The notes: generated by a model from the letters alone, not told the origin. A stretch of DNA of 64,000 bases from Leptolyngbya sp. FACHB-321 (GCF_014695975.1 NZ_JACJPI010000065.1:124001-188000); one strand, 5' to 3'; shown: positions 36,659 to 46,787, numbered from the stretch's first letter. Program-made: numbers and translations.

Positions 36659-36788
36659 CTAGCAAGTATAAAGCACTAAATAACGAGCTAGGCTTTCCAA
36701 AGTGCTGACACGTTGGAAAGTAGTGCTGAATCAGGTCATAAATAAGTTTGGAATTAAACCAAGATCTAGGTAAAGGTTCTTTCGCCAT
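36642..36788 (-). CDS. Small ORF, 48 aa, in an overlapping chain
   Basis: A 48-aa frame beginning MAKEPLPRSWFNSKLIYDLI and ending LFSALYLLDGSVR. It overlaps the 58-aa frame by 17 nt. Aromatic-rich, possibly a fragment of a longer protein. Unassigned. Confidence 0.35.
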   Translation of the reverse strand: MAKEPLPRSWFNSKLIYDLIQHYFPTCQHFGKPSSLFSALYLLDGSVR

Positions 36789-36903
36789 AGCCTAATGCTC
36801 TTGAAAATCTACTGTTACCAGTAAGTAGAAATAATCAACCCAAACCGAATAATACATTTACACTAATTTTTGCTAACTAAATGAGCTTTCATTATTTTAG
36901 TGA

Positions 36904-37221
36904 TCGGCAATTGCTAAGAGCAGATGCAACCCCAGTATCTTGAACGCAAACGGTAAAGCTGCTTTTGGCGCAGTTTACTTCCTGACTCGTCCCTCTCCAC
37001 ATCCGCATAATACTCAAGCGATCGCTCAAGAACTCAACCGTCGCGCTTTAGATGGAGCAGATAACCCAGACTTTATTGCTTAGAAGGAAGATGGAATTCA
37101 GCAATATCTGAGGCATTACGGCGCCGTGCTTCACAGTATTGGCGATCGACTGAAAATTGTTCCTATTACAGCACGCTTCGTAACGACAAGGAGCTATATT
37201 CCTTTTCACATCGTGATTTAG
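36904..37221 (+). pseudogene. Unassigned coding remnant with in-frame stop
   Basis: A plus-strand frame reads AAFGAVYFLTRPSPHPHNTQ, then AIAQELNRRALDGADNPDFIA, a TAG at 37081 (where TGG, Trp, would fit), then KEDGIQQYLRHYGAVLHSIGD and on to TAG at 37219. It has no start codon. The continuity across the stop suggests a degraded gene. I do not recognise the family. Confidence 0.45.
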
Positions 37222-37454
37222 CTGCAACAATTCATCCACCACATAAGCAACCGCGAGGGAGTGAGTTGAGTGCCAAGCAGAAGAAGCAGAATTGGGCTTT
37301 GAGCCAATCGCGAGTGGTGTGTGAATATGCGTTTGCTAGAGTCAAGTGTTACAACGCCATCACTGAGGTTTAGCGTAACCGTGTTTAAGAGTTTGATGAC
37401 CACTTGATGCTGACAGTCGCAGGGTTAGGGAACTTTTACTCGGTCGCTGCTTAG
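37197..37454 (+). pseudogene. DDE-type (DDE_Tnp_4-like) transposase remnant
   Basis: The frame reads HRDLAATIHPPHKQPRGSEL, AKQKKQNWALSQSRVVCEYA, FARVKCYNAI, then two in-frame stops (positions 37371 and 37386) before DDHLMLTVAGLGNFY. The pattern KxPRGxELxxxQKxxNxxxSxxRVxxExxxxxxK is typical of the C-terminal third of IS5-like/DDE_Tnp_4 transposases. The catalytic N-terminal part and terminal inverted repeats are missing, so the element is dead. Confidence 0.65.
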
Positions 37455-37733
37455 AAAAGGCTACTCGAAAGCTAGCAGTGCCTTATCAATGATGATTTCC
37501 CGACAACTCTATTGCTTCTCTTTTAATATTTGTACTGCTTCTCTTTTCTTAATAATCTTTTGTTGTTTGAAACTGCTTGTAGGAAAGGGCTTGGAGTGAT
37601 CGCTAGCTTGAGCGATTACTGAGCGACACTGAGCTGATTTTAAACACAGTGATGAAAGTCAGTAGAACCTTGGTGGTGAAACCGATACTGTTGCGTTCAG
37701 ATTAGATAGCTCCCTATAACTTAAGGCAGGGCA

Positions 37734-39863
37734 ATGAATGTAGATGTATTGGAATCAGATTTATTCTCGCAGAGGATACCACGCACTAACACGACTTTAA
37801 AGTCGCAGCAAGACAGTTCGCTAAGCTCAGCAGAGATGGCAGAGCCACACGATGCTATTCAAACCTTGCAAGCAGATGCTGAATCTGCTCGGCTCAACGC
37901 GCTCTACGAGTACCATGTGCTGGATACGCTACCTACACCATCCCTGGATGAGTTGACTGCTCTAGCTGCCGAAATTTGCCAGACACCGATCGCGCTTATT
38001 AGCCTGATAGATGCTGAGCGGCAGTGGTTCAAGTCGAGAGTAGGAATAGCGGCTACTGAAACCCCTCGTAGTGTTGCATTCTGTGCCCATGCCATCCAGC
38101 AGACAGAGGTTTTCGTTGTTAAGGATGCCTTAGCCGATCAGCGGTTTGCCCATAACCCCTTAGTCACCCAGGACCCCAAAATTCGGTTTTATGCTGGTAT
38201 GCCTCTGATGACAGCCGAAGGCTTTGGGTTAGGCACACTATGCGTGATTGACTATGAACCCCGCAACTTAAGTCCGAAGCAGCTTAGAGGCTTAGAAACC
38301 TTAAGCCGTCAGGTGATGGCTCAACTGGAGTTGGAGCGGCATACAACCAACCTCCAGAATACAAAGGTCGAGATTCAACAGCTCAAGCAGCAGTTTATTG
38401 AACAAGATTTTTTCAACCAGCAAGAGTTGATTCTACTGAATTTAGGAAATCAGCTCCGTAACTCTCTGGAACTCAATACTATTCTACAAACCGCCGTTAA
38501 CGAAATTCGCAATTTACTAAAGGTCGATCGCTGTCATTTTTTGTGGTGTATGTCTGATGGTGATCAGCTTACTTCCACAATAACTCATGAAGCGAAAACA
38601 CCGACGCTGCCAAGTCTGTTAGATGATTTTTCTAATCAATACGGATCATTTTTAACTACAACCATTTCTAATCAGGCGCTGCTGAAAATTGACAATGTTT
38701 ACGCTAATACACAGCTAACAGCAGAGGCTCAAGCAGAACTGATTCGATTGGGCATTATCTCAGAGCTAGTGCTTCCCCTTAAAACAAATTCAGGACAGTT
38801 GGGAGCCATTGTTTGCAGCGACGGACATGGTTCTCGGACATGGACAGACCGTGAAGTGCAATTACTCCAAACGGTCACTGAGCAGCTAGCAGTCGCCCTT
38901 GACCAGGCAGAGCTTTTGTCTCGCTCACGAGCGACAGCTCTGGCGGCTCAAACTCAAGCCGAATATTTAGTCAAGGCACTGCAAAAGCTGCAACAGACTC
39001 AGGCGCAGTTAATCCAGCACGAGAAGATGTCTAGCTTGGGGCAGCTCGTTGCAGGAGTCGCTCACGAGATTAATAATCCTGTTAATTTTATTAGCGGCAA
39101 CATTACATATGTTGCCAGCTACGTTCGCGATTTAATGGAACTTTTAAAACTTTATCAAGAATGCTATCCAACACCAGAGAGTAGAATTCAAGCGAAAGCA
39201 GATGCGATCGATTTGCAGTTTCTCACTGAAGACTTGCCGAAGTTGCTTGCTTCTATGGAAATGGGATCAGACCGCATTCGTCAAATTGTGCTGTCGTTAC
39301 GAAACTTTTCTCGACTAGATGAAGCAGATGTAAAACCCGTTAACATCCACGAGGGTATTGGCAACACTCTACTGATTCTGCAAAGCCGAATCAAAGCAAC
39401 GAGCAAAGGCCGCCCAATTCGGATAGACCGAGAATATGGTGAATTGCCCGTAGTGGAATGCTATGCAGGTCAGATCAATCAAGTCTTTATGAATATTTTG
39501 AGTAATGCGATCGACGCTGTAGACGATTGCTCGGACCCTATCATTACGATTCAAACCGATGTAATTCATTGTCCTGATTTCGACGCTTCAAATGAGGAGC
39601 AGGTTGCCTGTACACCTCAAGTTGCTATTCGTATCCGAGATAATGGTAGTGGCATCAGCGATGACGTTAAACAAAAACTGTTTGATCCCTTTTTTACAAC
39701 CAAGCCTGTTGGCAAAGGAACAGGGCTGGGCTTATCCATTAGCTATCAGATTGTAGTTGAAAAACATGGTGGTAGTTTGAGTTGTTCATCCGTCTTGGAG
39801 CAAGGAACGGAGTTCTTACTACAGATTCCCATCCAATTACCGACAATGCCTTCCAGGATATGA
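37734..39863 (+). CDS. GAF-domain sensor histidine kinase
   Basis: A 709-aa kinase. The first GAF domain (about 50-200) contains RLNALYEYHVLDTLPTPSLD and a second (about 245-395) contains LLKVDRCHFLWC. A coiled coil (KALQKLQQTQAQLIQHEKM) leads to the dimerisation H-box VAGVAHEINNPVNF with phospho-His444, then N box, G1 (IRDNGSGISDD), F box (DPFFTTKP) and G2 (GKGTGLGLSI). No membrane segment is present, so it is a cytoplasmic sensor; the second GAF lacks an obvious bilin Cys-His pair. AAGG at 37723 precedes the ATG. It heads the chemosensory cluster and is followed by a lone receiver. Confidence 0.93.
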   Translation: MNVDVLESDLFSQRIPRTNTTLKSQQDSSLSSAEMAEPHDAIQTLQADAESARLNALYEYHVLDTLPTPSLDELTALAAEICQTPIALISLIDAERQWFKSRVGIAATETPRSVAFCAHAIQQTEVFVVKDALADQRFAHNPLVTQDPKIRFYAGMPLMTAEGFGLGTLCVIDYEPRNLSPKQLRGLETLSRQVMAQLELERHTTNLQNTKVEIQQLKQQFIEQDFFNQQELILLNLGNQLRNSLELNTILQTAVNEIRNLLKVDRCHFLWCMSDGDQLTSTITHEAKTPTLPSLLDDFSNQYGSFLTTTISNQALLKIDNVYANTQLTAEAQAELIRLGIISELVLPLKTNSGQLGAIVCSDGHGSRTWTDREVQLLQTVTEQLAVALDQAELLSRSRATALAAQTQAEYLVKALQKLQQTQAQLIQHEKMSSLGQLVAGVAHEINNPVNFISGNITYVASYVRDLMELLKLYQECYPTPESRIQAKADAIDLQFLTEDLPKLLASMEMGSDRIRQIVLSLRNFSRLDEADVKPVNIHEGIGNTLLILQSRIKATSKGRPIRIDREYGELPVVECYAGQINQVFMNILSNAIDAVDDCSDPIITIQTDVIHCPDFDASNEEQVACTPQVAIRIRDNGSGISDDVKQKLFDPFFTTKPVGKGTGLGLSISYQIVVEKHGGSLSCSSVLEQGTEFLLQIPIQLPTMPSRI

Positions 39864-39895
39864 ACCAAGGATTTTAGAGCAAGGAAGTTAGATAG

Positions 39896-40294
39896 ATGTG
39901 TATCAATGGGCAAATGCGCTCCAAGATTCTCTCAGTCGATGACAGCATCACGGTTCAACAGCTAATTAAACGAGCTTTAGCTGATGATTATCAAGTGCTG
40001 TTATGTTGCAGTGCGATCGATGCGTTGTCAATAATTTATCAGGAGAATATTTCCGTTCTACTACTCGATATTTCTATGCCAGAAATTGATGGGTTGGACT
40101 TTTGCCGCACCATTCGGAGTATTCCTAAATTTCAAGATCTACCGATTGTGATGGTAACGGGTCGTGATGGTGCCTTTGATAAAGTGCAAGGTCGATTAGC
40201 AGGCGCAACAGACTATCTGACCAAACCATTTGATGCTGATCAACTACGCCAAATCATCAGAAGGCTGATCACAGCTCATGCTTTGCTGCACTGA
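39896..40294 (+). CDS. Single-domain response regulator (CheY/PatA-REC type)
   Basis: A 132-aa receiver: acidic pocket Asp15-Asp16 (SVDDS), phospho-acceptor Asp58 in LLLDISMPEIDG, Thr88 (MVTG) and Lys110 in YLTKPFD. No output domain. AAGGAAG precedes the ATG at 39896; ATG 39914 is an alternative. It lies 32 bp after the GAF kinase and 44 bp before cheR, so it could take phosphate from the GAF kinase, from CheA, or both. Confidence 0.92.
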   Translation: MCINGQMRSKILSVDDSITVQQLIKRALADDYQVLLCCSAIDALSIIYQENISVLLLDISMPEIDGLDFCRTIRSIPKFQDLPIVMVTGRDGAFDKVQGRLAGATDYLTKPFDADQLRQIIRRLITAHALLH

Positions 40295-40338
40295 CTTTAA
40301 AGAAGTGGTTGGAACGTACATTTTTCTGGTTGTAGCGT

Positions 40339-41778
40339 GTGATTATTCAGCAGTTTACAGAAATAATTGAAGGCTACACAGGGCTGCACGTTCGGAAGCA
40401 AGACCTTAGCCTTCTTTGGCAGAAAATTCAAGTACGAATGCGAGTGTTGAAATTGGCATCGCCTGAACAGTATTATCAGTATCTAGCTAGTCATTTAGAT
40501 ATAGGCAAGACGGACTTCCTAAAAGTCCACCATGAGTGGCAACAACTCATTCAATTGTTAACAACAGGAGAAAGCTATTTCTTTCGCGATCGCGGGCAGT
40601 TCCGATTGTTGCGGCAACAACTATTGCCTGAACTCATCCGTGAGCGATCACACTATGCAGCGGCACATGGCATCAAGCCTTCTCTCCGGCTTTGGAGTGC
40701 AGGTTGTTCTACCGGTGAAGAAGCTTATTCGCTAGCAATATTGGTACATCAATTAATTCCCGATCTGGCAAACTGGAACCTCTTAATTCTAGGAACAGAC
40801 ATTAATGCCGCCGCGATCGCAAAAGCTAAAGAAGGCTTTTACAGTTCCTGGTCTTTTCGCACTTTGGATGAAGAGACACAAGCAAAATATTTTCGTGCTC
40901 ATCGAGATGGCTGGAAACTGGATGAGCAAATCTGCAAAATGGTGACCTTTGCCCCAGGTAATCTAGTAACCGATCATTTTTCAGATTTTCAGATCAACCT
41001 CAGCCATATTGATTTGATTATTTGCCGTAATGTTTTCATTTACTTCACCTCCGAAGTGATTGCAAATGTGTTAAAAAAGCTGGGTGGAGCGCTCAGTTCA
41101 GATGGCTATTTGATGACGGGTCATGCTGAACTACATGGTCAAACGGTGGAGTGCTTACAAACCAAAATTTTCCCTGAGTCATTCGTTTACCAGCGCTGTG
41201 ACGATACTTTGGAAAGAAAGCAGCCTGTAGCTGTCGATCGCAGCAAGACAATAAAGACTCAATTAAACACGCAAGCTACAAATTTAGATTGGACGCCTTT
41301 TCAACTCGATTACGCGATCGCGTCCACTACAACAACGTCGCAGTCCAAGCAAGATACCCTATCTGAAGCAGAAAAATGCTTTTGCAAAGGGGATTATAGG
41401 GACACTATTCAAATTGCTCAACGAGCGATCGCTCAGAATCAACACTCATTTGAATTACATCATTTGACTGCTCAAGCTTATGCTAGTTTGGGAGAGAACG
41501 ATCAGGTAAAGTATTACTGCGAAAAAGCGATCGTCATCAATCCCTTAGCCATTTCACCCTACTACTTGCTTGCTCATATTGCTCGTGAGCAGGGTCAGCT
41601 AGAGCAAGCAAAGAATATGTTGAAGCGAGTCATCTACTTAGACCCTACGGCTATTACTGCTTACTTAGAATTAAGCTCTCTCTACACGCAAGAAGGAGAT
41701 GTAAGTAGAGCGAAAAAAATGCAGGCATCTGCTCTAGAGCTAATGCAGCAATCTGCTTTGGAAGTGCCAGCACGTTAA
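40339..41778 (+). CDS. cheR: CheR-type chemoreceptor methyltransferase with TPR tail
   Basis: A 479-aa protein starting at GTG. The N-terminal CheR helical domain (to about 85) and SAM-binding domain (about 90-280) are clear: GESYFFRDRGQF, LWSAGCSTGEEAYSLAI, DINAAAIAKAKEGFY and DLIICRNVFIYF. After a linker, tetratricopeptide repeats occupy about residues 340-465 (DTIQIAQRAIAQNQ; KYYCEKAIVINPLAISPYYL). CheR methylates receptor glutamates; a TPR tail suggests docking to a partner, as in WspC-like proteins. Two MCPs and CheB follow, giving a full adaptation system. Confidence 0.93.
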   Translation: MIIQQFTEIIEGYTGLHVRKQDLSLLWQKIQVRMRVLKLASPEQYYQYLASHLDIGKTDFLKVHHEWQQLIQLLTTGESYFFRDRGQFRLLRQQLLPELIRERSHYAAAHGIKPSLRLWSAGCSTGEEAYSLAILVHQLIPDLANWNLLILGTDINAAAIAKAKEGFYSSWSFRTLDEETQAKYFRAHRDGWKLDEQICKMVTFAPGNLVTDHFSDFQINLSHIDLIICRNVFIYFTSEVIANVLKKLGGALSSDGYLMTGHAELHGQTVECLQTKIFPESFVYQRCDDTLERKQPVAVDRSKTIKTQLNTQATNLDWTPFQLDYAIASTTTTSQSKQDTLSEAEKCFCKGDYRDTIQIAQRAIAQNQHSFELHHLTAQAYASLGENDQVKYYCEKAIVINPLAISPYYLLAHIAREQGQLEQAKNMLKRVIYLDPTAITAYLELSSLYTQEGDVSRAKKMQASALELMQQSALEVPAR

Positions 41779-42289
41779 GCTCAAGCAGCCTTCTGATAAA
41801 TAAGTAGCTGAGCATAATTATTGATAAGCTGCCTTTCGACTGCGCGTTCAACGTTTCGGCTAGCTCAACGTCAAAGTCTGAGTGCCCTCCGGCATGAGCG
41901 CTCAGGTCGAACGCGCAGTAGAAGTCTCAATGCTCTCAGTCCTATGTTTAGGTGGGTTAAGCGCGGTCGAAACTCGGTCTCTAAGCGATGATTAATTTAG
42001 CCATCCTACTTAGTAGATTAATTCAAACTCAATTAGTTTGAGACAGCTTTTTGCTGCTGATCTTCCCCCAAGTAACGATTTGTAAGCACTTATTTTAGCA
42101 ATAGGTAAACGCCCTAGGTATGGGAATACTAGCGCTAGGAATAAACGCCAAAAGTGGTTTTTTGAAATTAGAGAAACATGGCTAACAGTTACTTAAGCAG
42201 GTTTTGAGCTTTAAGACTGAGCCTCTAACATTTCATTTAACTCAACTGCTGAACGCAACGTTCTGATATTGCATTTAATCGAAATTGGA
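41779..42289. other. Spacer between cheR and cheW containing a dispersed repeat
   Basis: About 510 bp dividing the cluster. 41800-42016 is a dispersed repeat (see entry). A further hairpin TCAAACT-CAATT-AGTTTGA is at 42023-42041. The rest, 42042-42289, holds presumably the promoter of cheW; no motif was recognised. Confidence 0.5.
41800..42016 (+). repeat. Structured dispersed repeat, copy 1
   Basis: About 217 bp, from ATAAGTAGCTGAGC to CTTAGTAG. A related copy lies at 57035-57198 in the same orientation. Copy 1 contains a perfect 11-bp inverted repeat, ACTGCGCGTTC against GAACGCGCAGT, that closes a roughly 55-nt internal arm. The flanks agree closely between copies while the arm differs in length. 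It looks like a non-coding mobile or structured repeat unit. Confidence 0.7.
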
Positions 42290-43300
42290 ATGGAAAACCA
42301 GTTCTATCTCTTATTTAGTTTGCACGGCTTACTGTATGGCGTAGAGACCTTGCGCGTGCGTGAGATTGTTCTCTTACCCGAATTTATGCCTATGGTCTCA
42401 GCGCCAACTGACATTGTAGGCATGATTGATCTGCGTGCAAGCATTGTTCCGATTATGGATCTGGATTTGCATTTTGGGCATCAACCTAGCGCATACCAGT
42501 TAAGCGATCGCATTATTTTTCTAGAACACCAAGACAAGTTGATGGGAATCATCGTCAATCAAGTGCATGACGTGAAGCTCATTGATTTTGCGTGTATTGA
42601 TACAGAACTAGCCCATAAAGCAATCACCAATCAGCAGGCTTCTCCCACCGCTGGAATTGCCAGAATTGATGGCGATTTAGTGACGTTGCTTAACGTTGAG
42701 AGTCTGTTTCAATCAGTTGTGCTGCCAACGGTAGCTCAGGAAGCGACACCTTGCACTGGATCGCAAACGACATTTTTTTCACATACCTCGTTAGAAGAAC
42801 AGGCGATCTTGCGCGATCGTGCCCACAATTTAAGGCAGCAGACCGAAACTGAAGCACTGACGGGACTCCTATCATTTGCAGTTCTAAAGATTGGAGATGA
42901 ATATTTTGGCGTTGAAACAGCGGTTATGCGTGAGTTTGCAGACATCAGCAATGTCACCCCCATTCCCTGCTGTCCAGATTACATCCTTGGCAACATGAAC
43001 TTACGTGGCGAAATCGTTACCCTACTATCGCTTCATCACAAGCTGAATGTGTCTCCATCAGGTAAGCGTAAGGCAGTTGTGATCAAGGTTGACGACATTA
43101 CTGCTGGCATTACTGTTGATGATGTGTTGGATGTTACCTACGTTAACCCATCAAGCATCAAGTCAGTTCCCACTGCTGCTTATGCAAAGAGCCGAGATTA
43201 TGCCAGAGGCACAGCGACTTTCGGTAACCAAACGATGACTCTCTTAGATTTACCCAGGCTCTTCACTCAAGGGGAGCTAGTTGTCAATGAACACGTATAG
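42290..43300 (+). CDS. cheW: Tandem CheW-domain scaffold protein
   Basis: A 336-aa protein with two CheW-like domains: the first about residues 3-140 (YLLFSLHGLLYGVETLRVREIV; GMIDLRASIVPIMDL; IIVNQVHDVKL), the second about 190-330 (VLKIGDEYFGVETAVMREF; GNMNLRGEIVTLLSL; VVIKVDDITAGITVDDVLDV). CheW bridges receptors and CheA; a double CheW could link two receptors or two kinase cores. The open frame begins at a TTG at 42269, but the ATG at 42290 starts right at the domain. It precedes the two MCP genes. Confidence 0.9.
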   Translation: MENQFYLLFSLHGLLYGVETLRVREIVLLPEFMPMVSAPTDIVGMIDLRASIVPIMDLDLHFGHQPSAYQLSDRIIFLEHQDKLMGIIVNQVHDVKLIDFACIDTELAHKAITNQQASPTAGIARIDGDLVTLLNVESLFQSVVLPTVAQEATPCTGSQTTFFSHTSLEEQAILRDRAHNLRQQTETEALTGLLSFAVLKIGDEYFGVETAVMREFADISNVTPIPCCPDYILGNMNLRGEIVTLLSLHHKLNVSPSGKRKAVVIKVDDITAGITVDDVLDVTYVNPSSIKSVPTAAYAKSRDYARGTATFGNQTMTLLDLPRLFTQGELVVNEHV

Positions 43301-43583
43301 ACCCAAGGACGCTACTGCTGTTTTCTCGCCTTAAACGTAAGGGCAAGCCGCTTCTAGGATATGCCATCCCTACGGTGATTTTTTAGGTATCTCTAAATTG
43401 GTTATGTCACTGCCAGTTTATTCAGCACGGCTTGTAACCCATTGATTCACAGCTTACGTCAATCACCGTCCAGATTGATCATTGCAAACGGTTCATTTCC
43501 TCGATCGATACTCACAAACTCAATCAAGCAAACATACCAATCGACGCACTCGTGTCTTTGCTTACCTCTGAAGGATCATAATT

Positions 43584-45002
43584 ATGAACACGCAACAAAT
43601 GAAACGCACTCTTAAACTTGGAAGAGCTGTCCAGACAGGCTTTGGGACGATTATAGTGATGATGATTGGCGTAGGCGTTATCTCTAAAATCAGCATGAAT
43701 GGACTGACGCAATCCATCAATTGGATTACACATACTTATGAAGTCGAAGCAAATTTAAAGGCATTAGAAAAAGACCTTGTTGATGCAGAAACGGGGCAAA
43801 GAGGGTTTATTTTTACCAATAAAGACAGCTTCTTAGAACCCTACAATAAATCGTTACAAGCTTTAGAGGCTCGCTTTGCCGAGTTGAGGAAGCTGATGCG
43901 GGACAATCCCAAACAAATTGAACGATTGAATCAAGTTGAAGAGCTATCTCAACTCAAGCAGGATGAATTAGCACAGACTATTAGCTTGAAGCGGAAAGGG
44001 CAGGAACGGGAGCTTCGAGCGTTGGTGCTCTCAGAAAAGGGCAAAAAATACATGGATGAACTCCGTAGTAAGATTACCGAGATGACTGATGCAGAGGATA
44101 AGCTTTTAACTGAGCGTCGGGAAGAGGCAAGCCGGACTGAACAATTTGCGACTTGGGTTTCCATCAGCACCACTCTAATTGCTATTACGTTAGGTGCCAT
44201 ACTGCTGCTGTTTATTACACGCAAAGTTGTGCGACCGCTTAATCAAGTAGCAAGCACAATTGTTAGCTCGTCTACAGAAATTGCTGCCACCGTTGAGCAA
44301 CAAGAGCGCACTGCCCAAGATCAGGCAGCAGCGGTGAATCAAACTACTACCACCATGGATGAGCTGGGAGCCTCATCTCGCCAGTCTACTGAGCAGGCGG
44401 AAACCGCAGCAGCAAGTGCTCAGCAGGTAATGATATTAGTGGATGGTAGAGGTCAAGATAATCTGAGCAGCGGTTCCAGTCTACGCGAGAAAGTTGGCGA
44501 TATTGCCGAACAAATTCTGCGTTTAAGTGAGCAGGTTAATCAGATTGGCACCATTTCAACCCTCGCCAGTGATTTGGCAAACCAAACCAATATGTTGGCA
44601 CTGAATGCAGCCGTAGAAGCTGTTAGAGTCGGTGAACATGGCAAAGGCTTTGGCGTGGTTGCTGCCGAAATTCGCAAACTAGCCGATCAAAGCAAGAAGT
44701 CGGCTGAACGCATTAATGGTCTGGTTGCCGACGTGCAGAATGCAACTAACTCTACAGTCATGGTGACGGATGAAGGAACAAAGACAGTTGAAAAGATAGT
44801 GAGTGCCATTATCAATATTGTGATGAGCAGTCAGCAAATCTCGTTGACTGCAAAACAACAAGCGATCGCCATTCAGCAGGTTGGCGATGCCATGAATGCC
44901 CTTAATCAGGGAGCCCTTCAAACGGCATCAGGTATTAACCAAACGAGAGTTGGCACGCAAAAACTGAACGAAGCTGCTTTGAATCTAAAAGCGATCGTTT
45001 AA
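43584..45002 (+). CDS. Methyl-accepting chemotaxis protein with CHASE3-like sensor
   Basis: A 472-aa receptor. Helix 1 ([19 protein letters not shown]) and helix 2 ([18 protein letters not shown], about 192-210) bracket a periplasmic domain with the CHASE3 signature [22 protein letters not shown] short linker leads to the signalling helices with the hairpin tip [38 protein letters not shown] (read in parts). The receptor lacks a long HAMP. No pentapeptide tether for CheR is visible at the C terminus (LNLKAIV). A well-conserved paralogue follows downstream; the last 57 nt are identical in both. Confidence 0.93.
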   Translation: MNTQQMKRTLKLGRAVQTGFGTIIVMMIGVGVISKISMNGLTQSINWITHTYEVEANLKALEKDLVDAETGQRGFIFTNKDSFLEPYNKSLQALEARFAELRKLMRDNPKQIERLNQVEELSQLKQDELAQTISLKRKGQERELRALVLSEKGKKYMDELRSKITEMTDAEDKLLTERREEASRTEQFATWVSISTTLIAITLGAILLLFITRKVVRPLNQVASTIVSSSTEIAATVEQQERTAQDQAAAVNQTTTTMDELGASSRQSTEQAETAAASAQQVMILVDGRGQDNLSSGSSLREKVGDIAEQILRLSEQVNQIGTISTLASDLANQTNMLALNAAVEAVRVGEHGKGFGVVAAEIRKLADQSKKSAERINGLVADVQNATNSTVMVTDEGTKTVEKIVSAIINIVMSSQQISLTAKQQAIAIQQVGDAMNALNQGALQTASGINQTRVGTQKLNEAALNLKAIV

Positions 45003-45311
45003 GGCATTTTCATTTTCAGGTAATGATTATGGGTCGCCTCAGTGTTTCTTCAACGTGCCTCATAAGCTACCGCTTTAAAGCTTAAAACTTATTGCGGTCT
45101 ACGTTTGTTGATTATTGCTAACGTTTCGCGCTGTCATCCAAACTTATGAATTCGATCGAGCAAACTACTACTAAGAGGCTTGTGTCTTTCTTCAAAGCTT
45201 GCATCTGAGATATTAATAAGTTTTTTACTTCCTTGCTTTAGCTTTGGGAACCATATAAGAGTTTGGGAACGATAGAGATAATTGCTTAATTAGTAATAGG
45301 GGATAGAACTT
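45003..45311. other. Intergenic region between the two MCP genes
   Basis: 309 bp, no gene or clear hairpin. The AT-rich stretch around 45220-45300 presumably holds a promoter and leader for the second receptor. Confidence 0.35.
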
Positions 45312-46772
45312 ATGCTTAAGAACATGACCCTTCAAAATCGGTTAATCGGTTCATTTATGTTTATGGGTTCCATCGTATTAGGTGTAGCCCTCGTAGGATG
45401 GAGCGGTAGTGCTCAATTGAGCCAGCACATCCACGTGTTGGGCAAAAATAGCGTACCGAGCATTCGTGGTTTGTGGAAAATTAACGAAGGGCAAACTCAA
45501 ATTCAATCTTCCGAACGAGCAGTGACAAATCCCATTGTGAGTCAGAATAATAAAAGCCTTGAGCTGACTCGAGTTAGCCGAGCTTGGCAACAGATTGATG
45601 AAGGCTTTAGAGAATACGAAACGACTCCTCAAACACAAGAAGAGTCTGAGCTTTATAAAAGCTTTCAATCGGATTGGGAAAAGTGGAAGCAAGACCATAC
45701 AGAGTTTCTGCGGCTGTACCAAACGGCTCAAGTTGGTGGTCTTTCGGCCAAGGAACTGAGCACGCTCAATAATTTCTTAGACAGCCAGGTGCGTGTTTCT
45801 TTTGATGTGGCAGAAGCCAAGTTGCTTCAGCTTTTGGAAATCAACAGTGATGTAGCTGCAAACGCTCAGACTTTAGCGGTTCAGGATGTCTCTCGCATTG
45901 CTTTTTGGGTTATCTTCGGCATGATTGTTGGTCCTACAACAGCAATTATCTTCGGTATTTACTTTAGCAGAACCATTGCTAAACCACTGGGAGCCAAAAT
46001 TGCGTCGATCGTCAATGCCATTGTGAGTTCGTCTACAGAGATTGCAGCAACGATTGAGCAACAAGAGCGGATTGCATCAGAACAGGCTGTCTCTGTCAAT
46101 CAAACCACTACTACGATGGATGAACTAAGTGCGTCCTCGCGTCAATCAGCAGACCAAGCAGAAGCCGCAGCCAATGGTGCCAAGCAGGTGTTGACTCTCG
46201 TCGATAGACAGAACCTACAAGCAGGTTCTATGAGCAGCAATGGGTCTAGTTTGCGTGAGAAAGTGGGACAAATCACCGATCAGATTCTGCATTTAAGTGA
46301 ACAAACGGGTCAGATTGGCATTATCTCGATGTTAGTGAGCGATCTAGCAAATCAGACTAATATGCTGGCACTCAATGCTGCTGTCGAAGCAGTGAGAGCA
46401 GGCGAACATGGAAAAGGCTTTGGTGTGGTAGCAGCTGAAATTCGTAAACTAGCTGACCAAAGCAAGAAATCAGCAGAGCGGATTAATGCACTCGTTGTTG
46501 ACATTAAAAATGCTACGAATTCGACCGTAATGGTGACGGATGAAGGTAGTAAAACGGTGGAGACGATTATTTCAGCGGTGAATGACATTGCCCTGACCAG
46601 TCAGCAAATTTCGTTGACAGCCAAGCAACAGGCGATCGCCATTCAACAGGTGGGTGACGCGATGAGCACTCTCAATCAGAACGCTATCCAAACAGCGTCT
46701 GGTATTACTCAAACCAAAGTTGGCACGCAAAAACTGAACGAAGCTGCTTTGAATCTAAAAGCGATCGTTTAA
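45312..46772 (+). CDS. Methyl-accepting chemotaxis protein, 4-helix-bundle sensor
   Basis: A 486-aa receptor. Helix 1 ([20 protein letters not shown]) and helix 2 ([19 protein letters not shown]) bracket a periplasmic four-helix-bundle domain ([20 protein letters not shown] is its start). The cytoplasmic half parallels the upstream MCP closely ([39 protein letters not shown]) with the same terminal [12 protein letters not shown]. The sensors are unrelated, so the pair arose by duplication or domain swapping of the signalling half. The stop is 15 bp before the likely CheA ATG, suggesting co-transcription. Confidence 0.93.
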   Translation: MLKNMTLQNRLIGSFMFMGSIVLGVALVGWSGSAQLSQHIHVLGKNSVPSIRGLWKINEGQTQIQSSERAVTNPIVSQNNKSLELTRVSRAWQQIDEGFREYETTPQTQEESELYKSFQSDWEKWKQDHTEFLRLYQTAQVGGLSAKELSTLNNFLDSQVRVSFDVAEAKLLQLLEINSDVAANAQTLAVQDVSRIAFWVIFGMIVGPTTAIIFGIYFSRTIAKPLGAKIASIVNAIVSSSTEIAATIEQQERIASEQAVSVNQTTTTMDELSASSRQSADQAEAAANGAKQVLTLVDRQNLQAGSMSSNGSSLREKVGQITDQILHLSEQTGQIGIISMLVSDLANQTNMLALNAAVEAVRAGEHGKGFGVVAAEIRKLADQSKKSAERINALVVDIKNATNSTVMVTDEGSKTVETIISAVNDIALTSQQISLTAKQQAIAIQQVGDAMSTLNQNAIQTASGITQTKVGTQKLNEAALNLKAIV

Positions 46773-46787
46773 GGAATGGTAAATATT

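Larger units (their letters stand above)
35772..37733. other. Decaying gene-poor region of about 2 kb
   Basis: Nearly 2 kb with no intact large gene and lower GC than its surroundings. It holds the three small overlapping frames at 36273-36788 and the fragments at 36904-37221 and 37197-37454. A 43-codon plus frame at 35998 (MSALLETFAVESFSAKLSR) is another unassigned possibility. It looks like the graveyard of past insertions. Confidence 0.6.
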
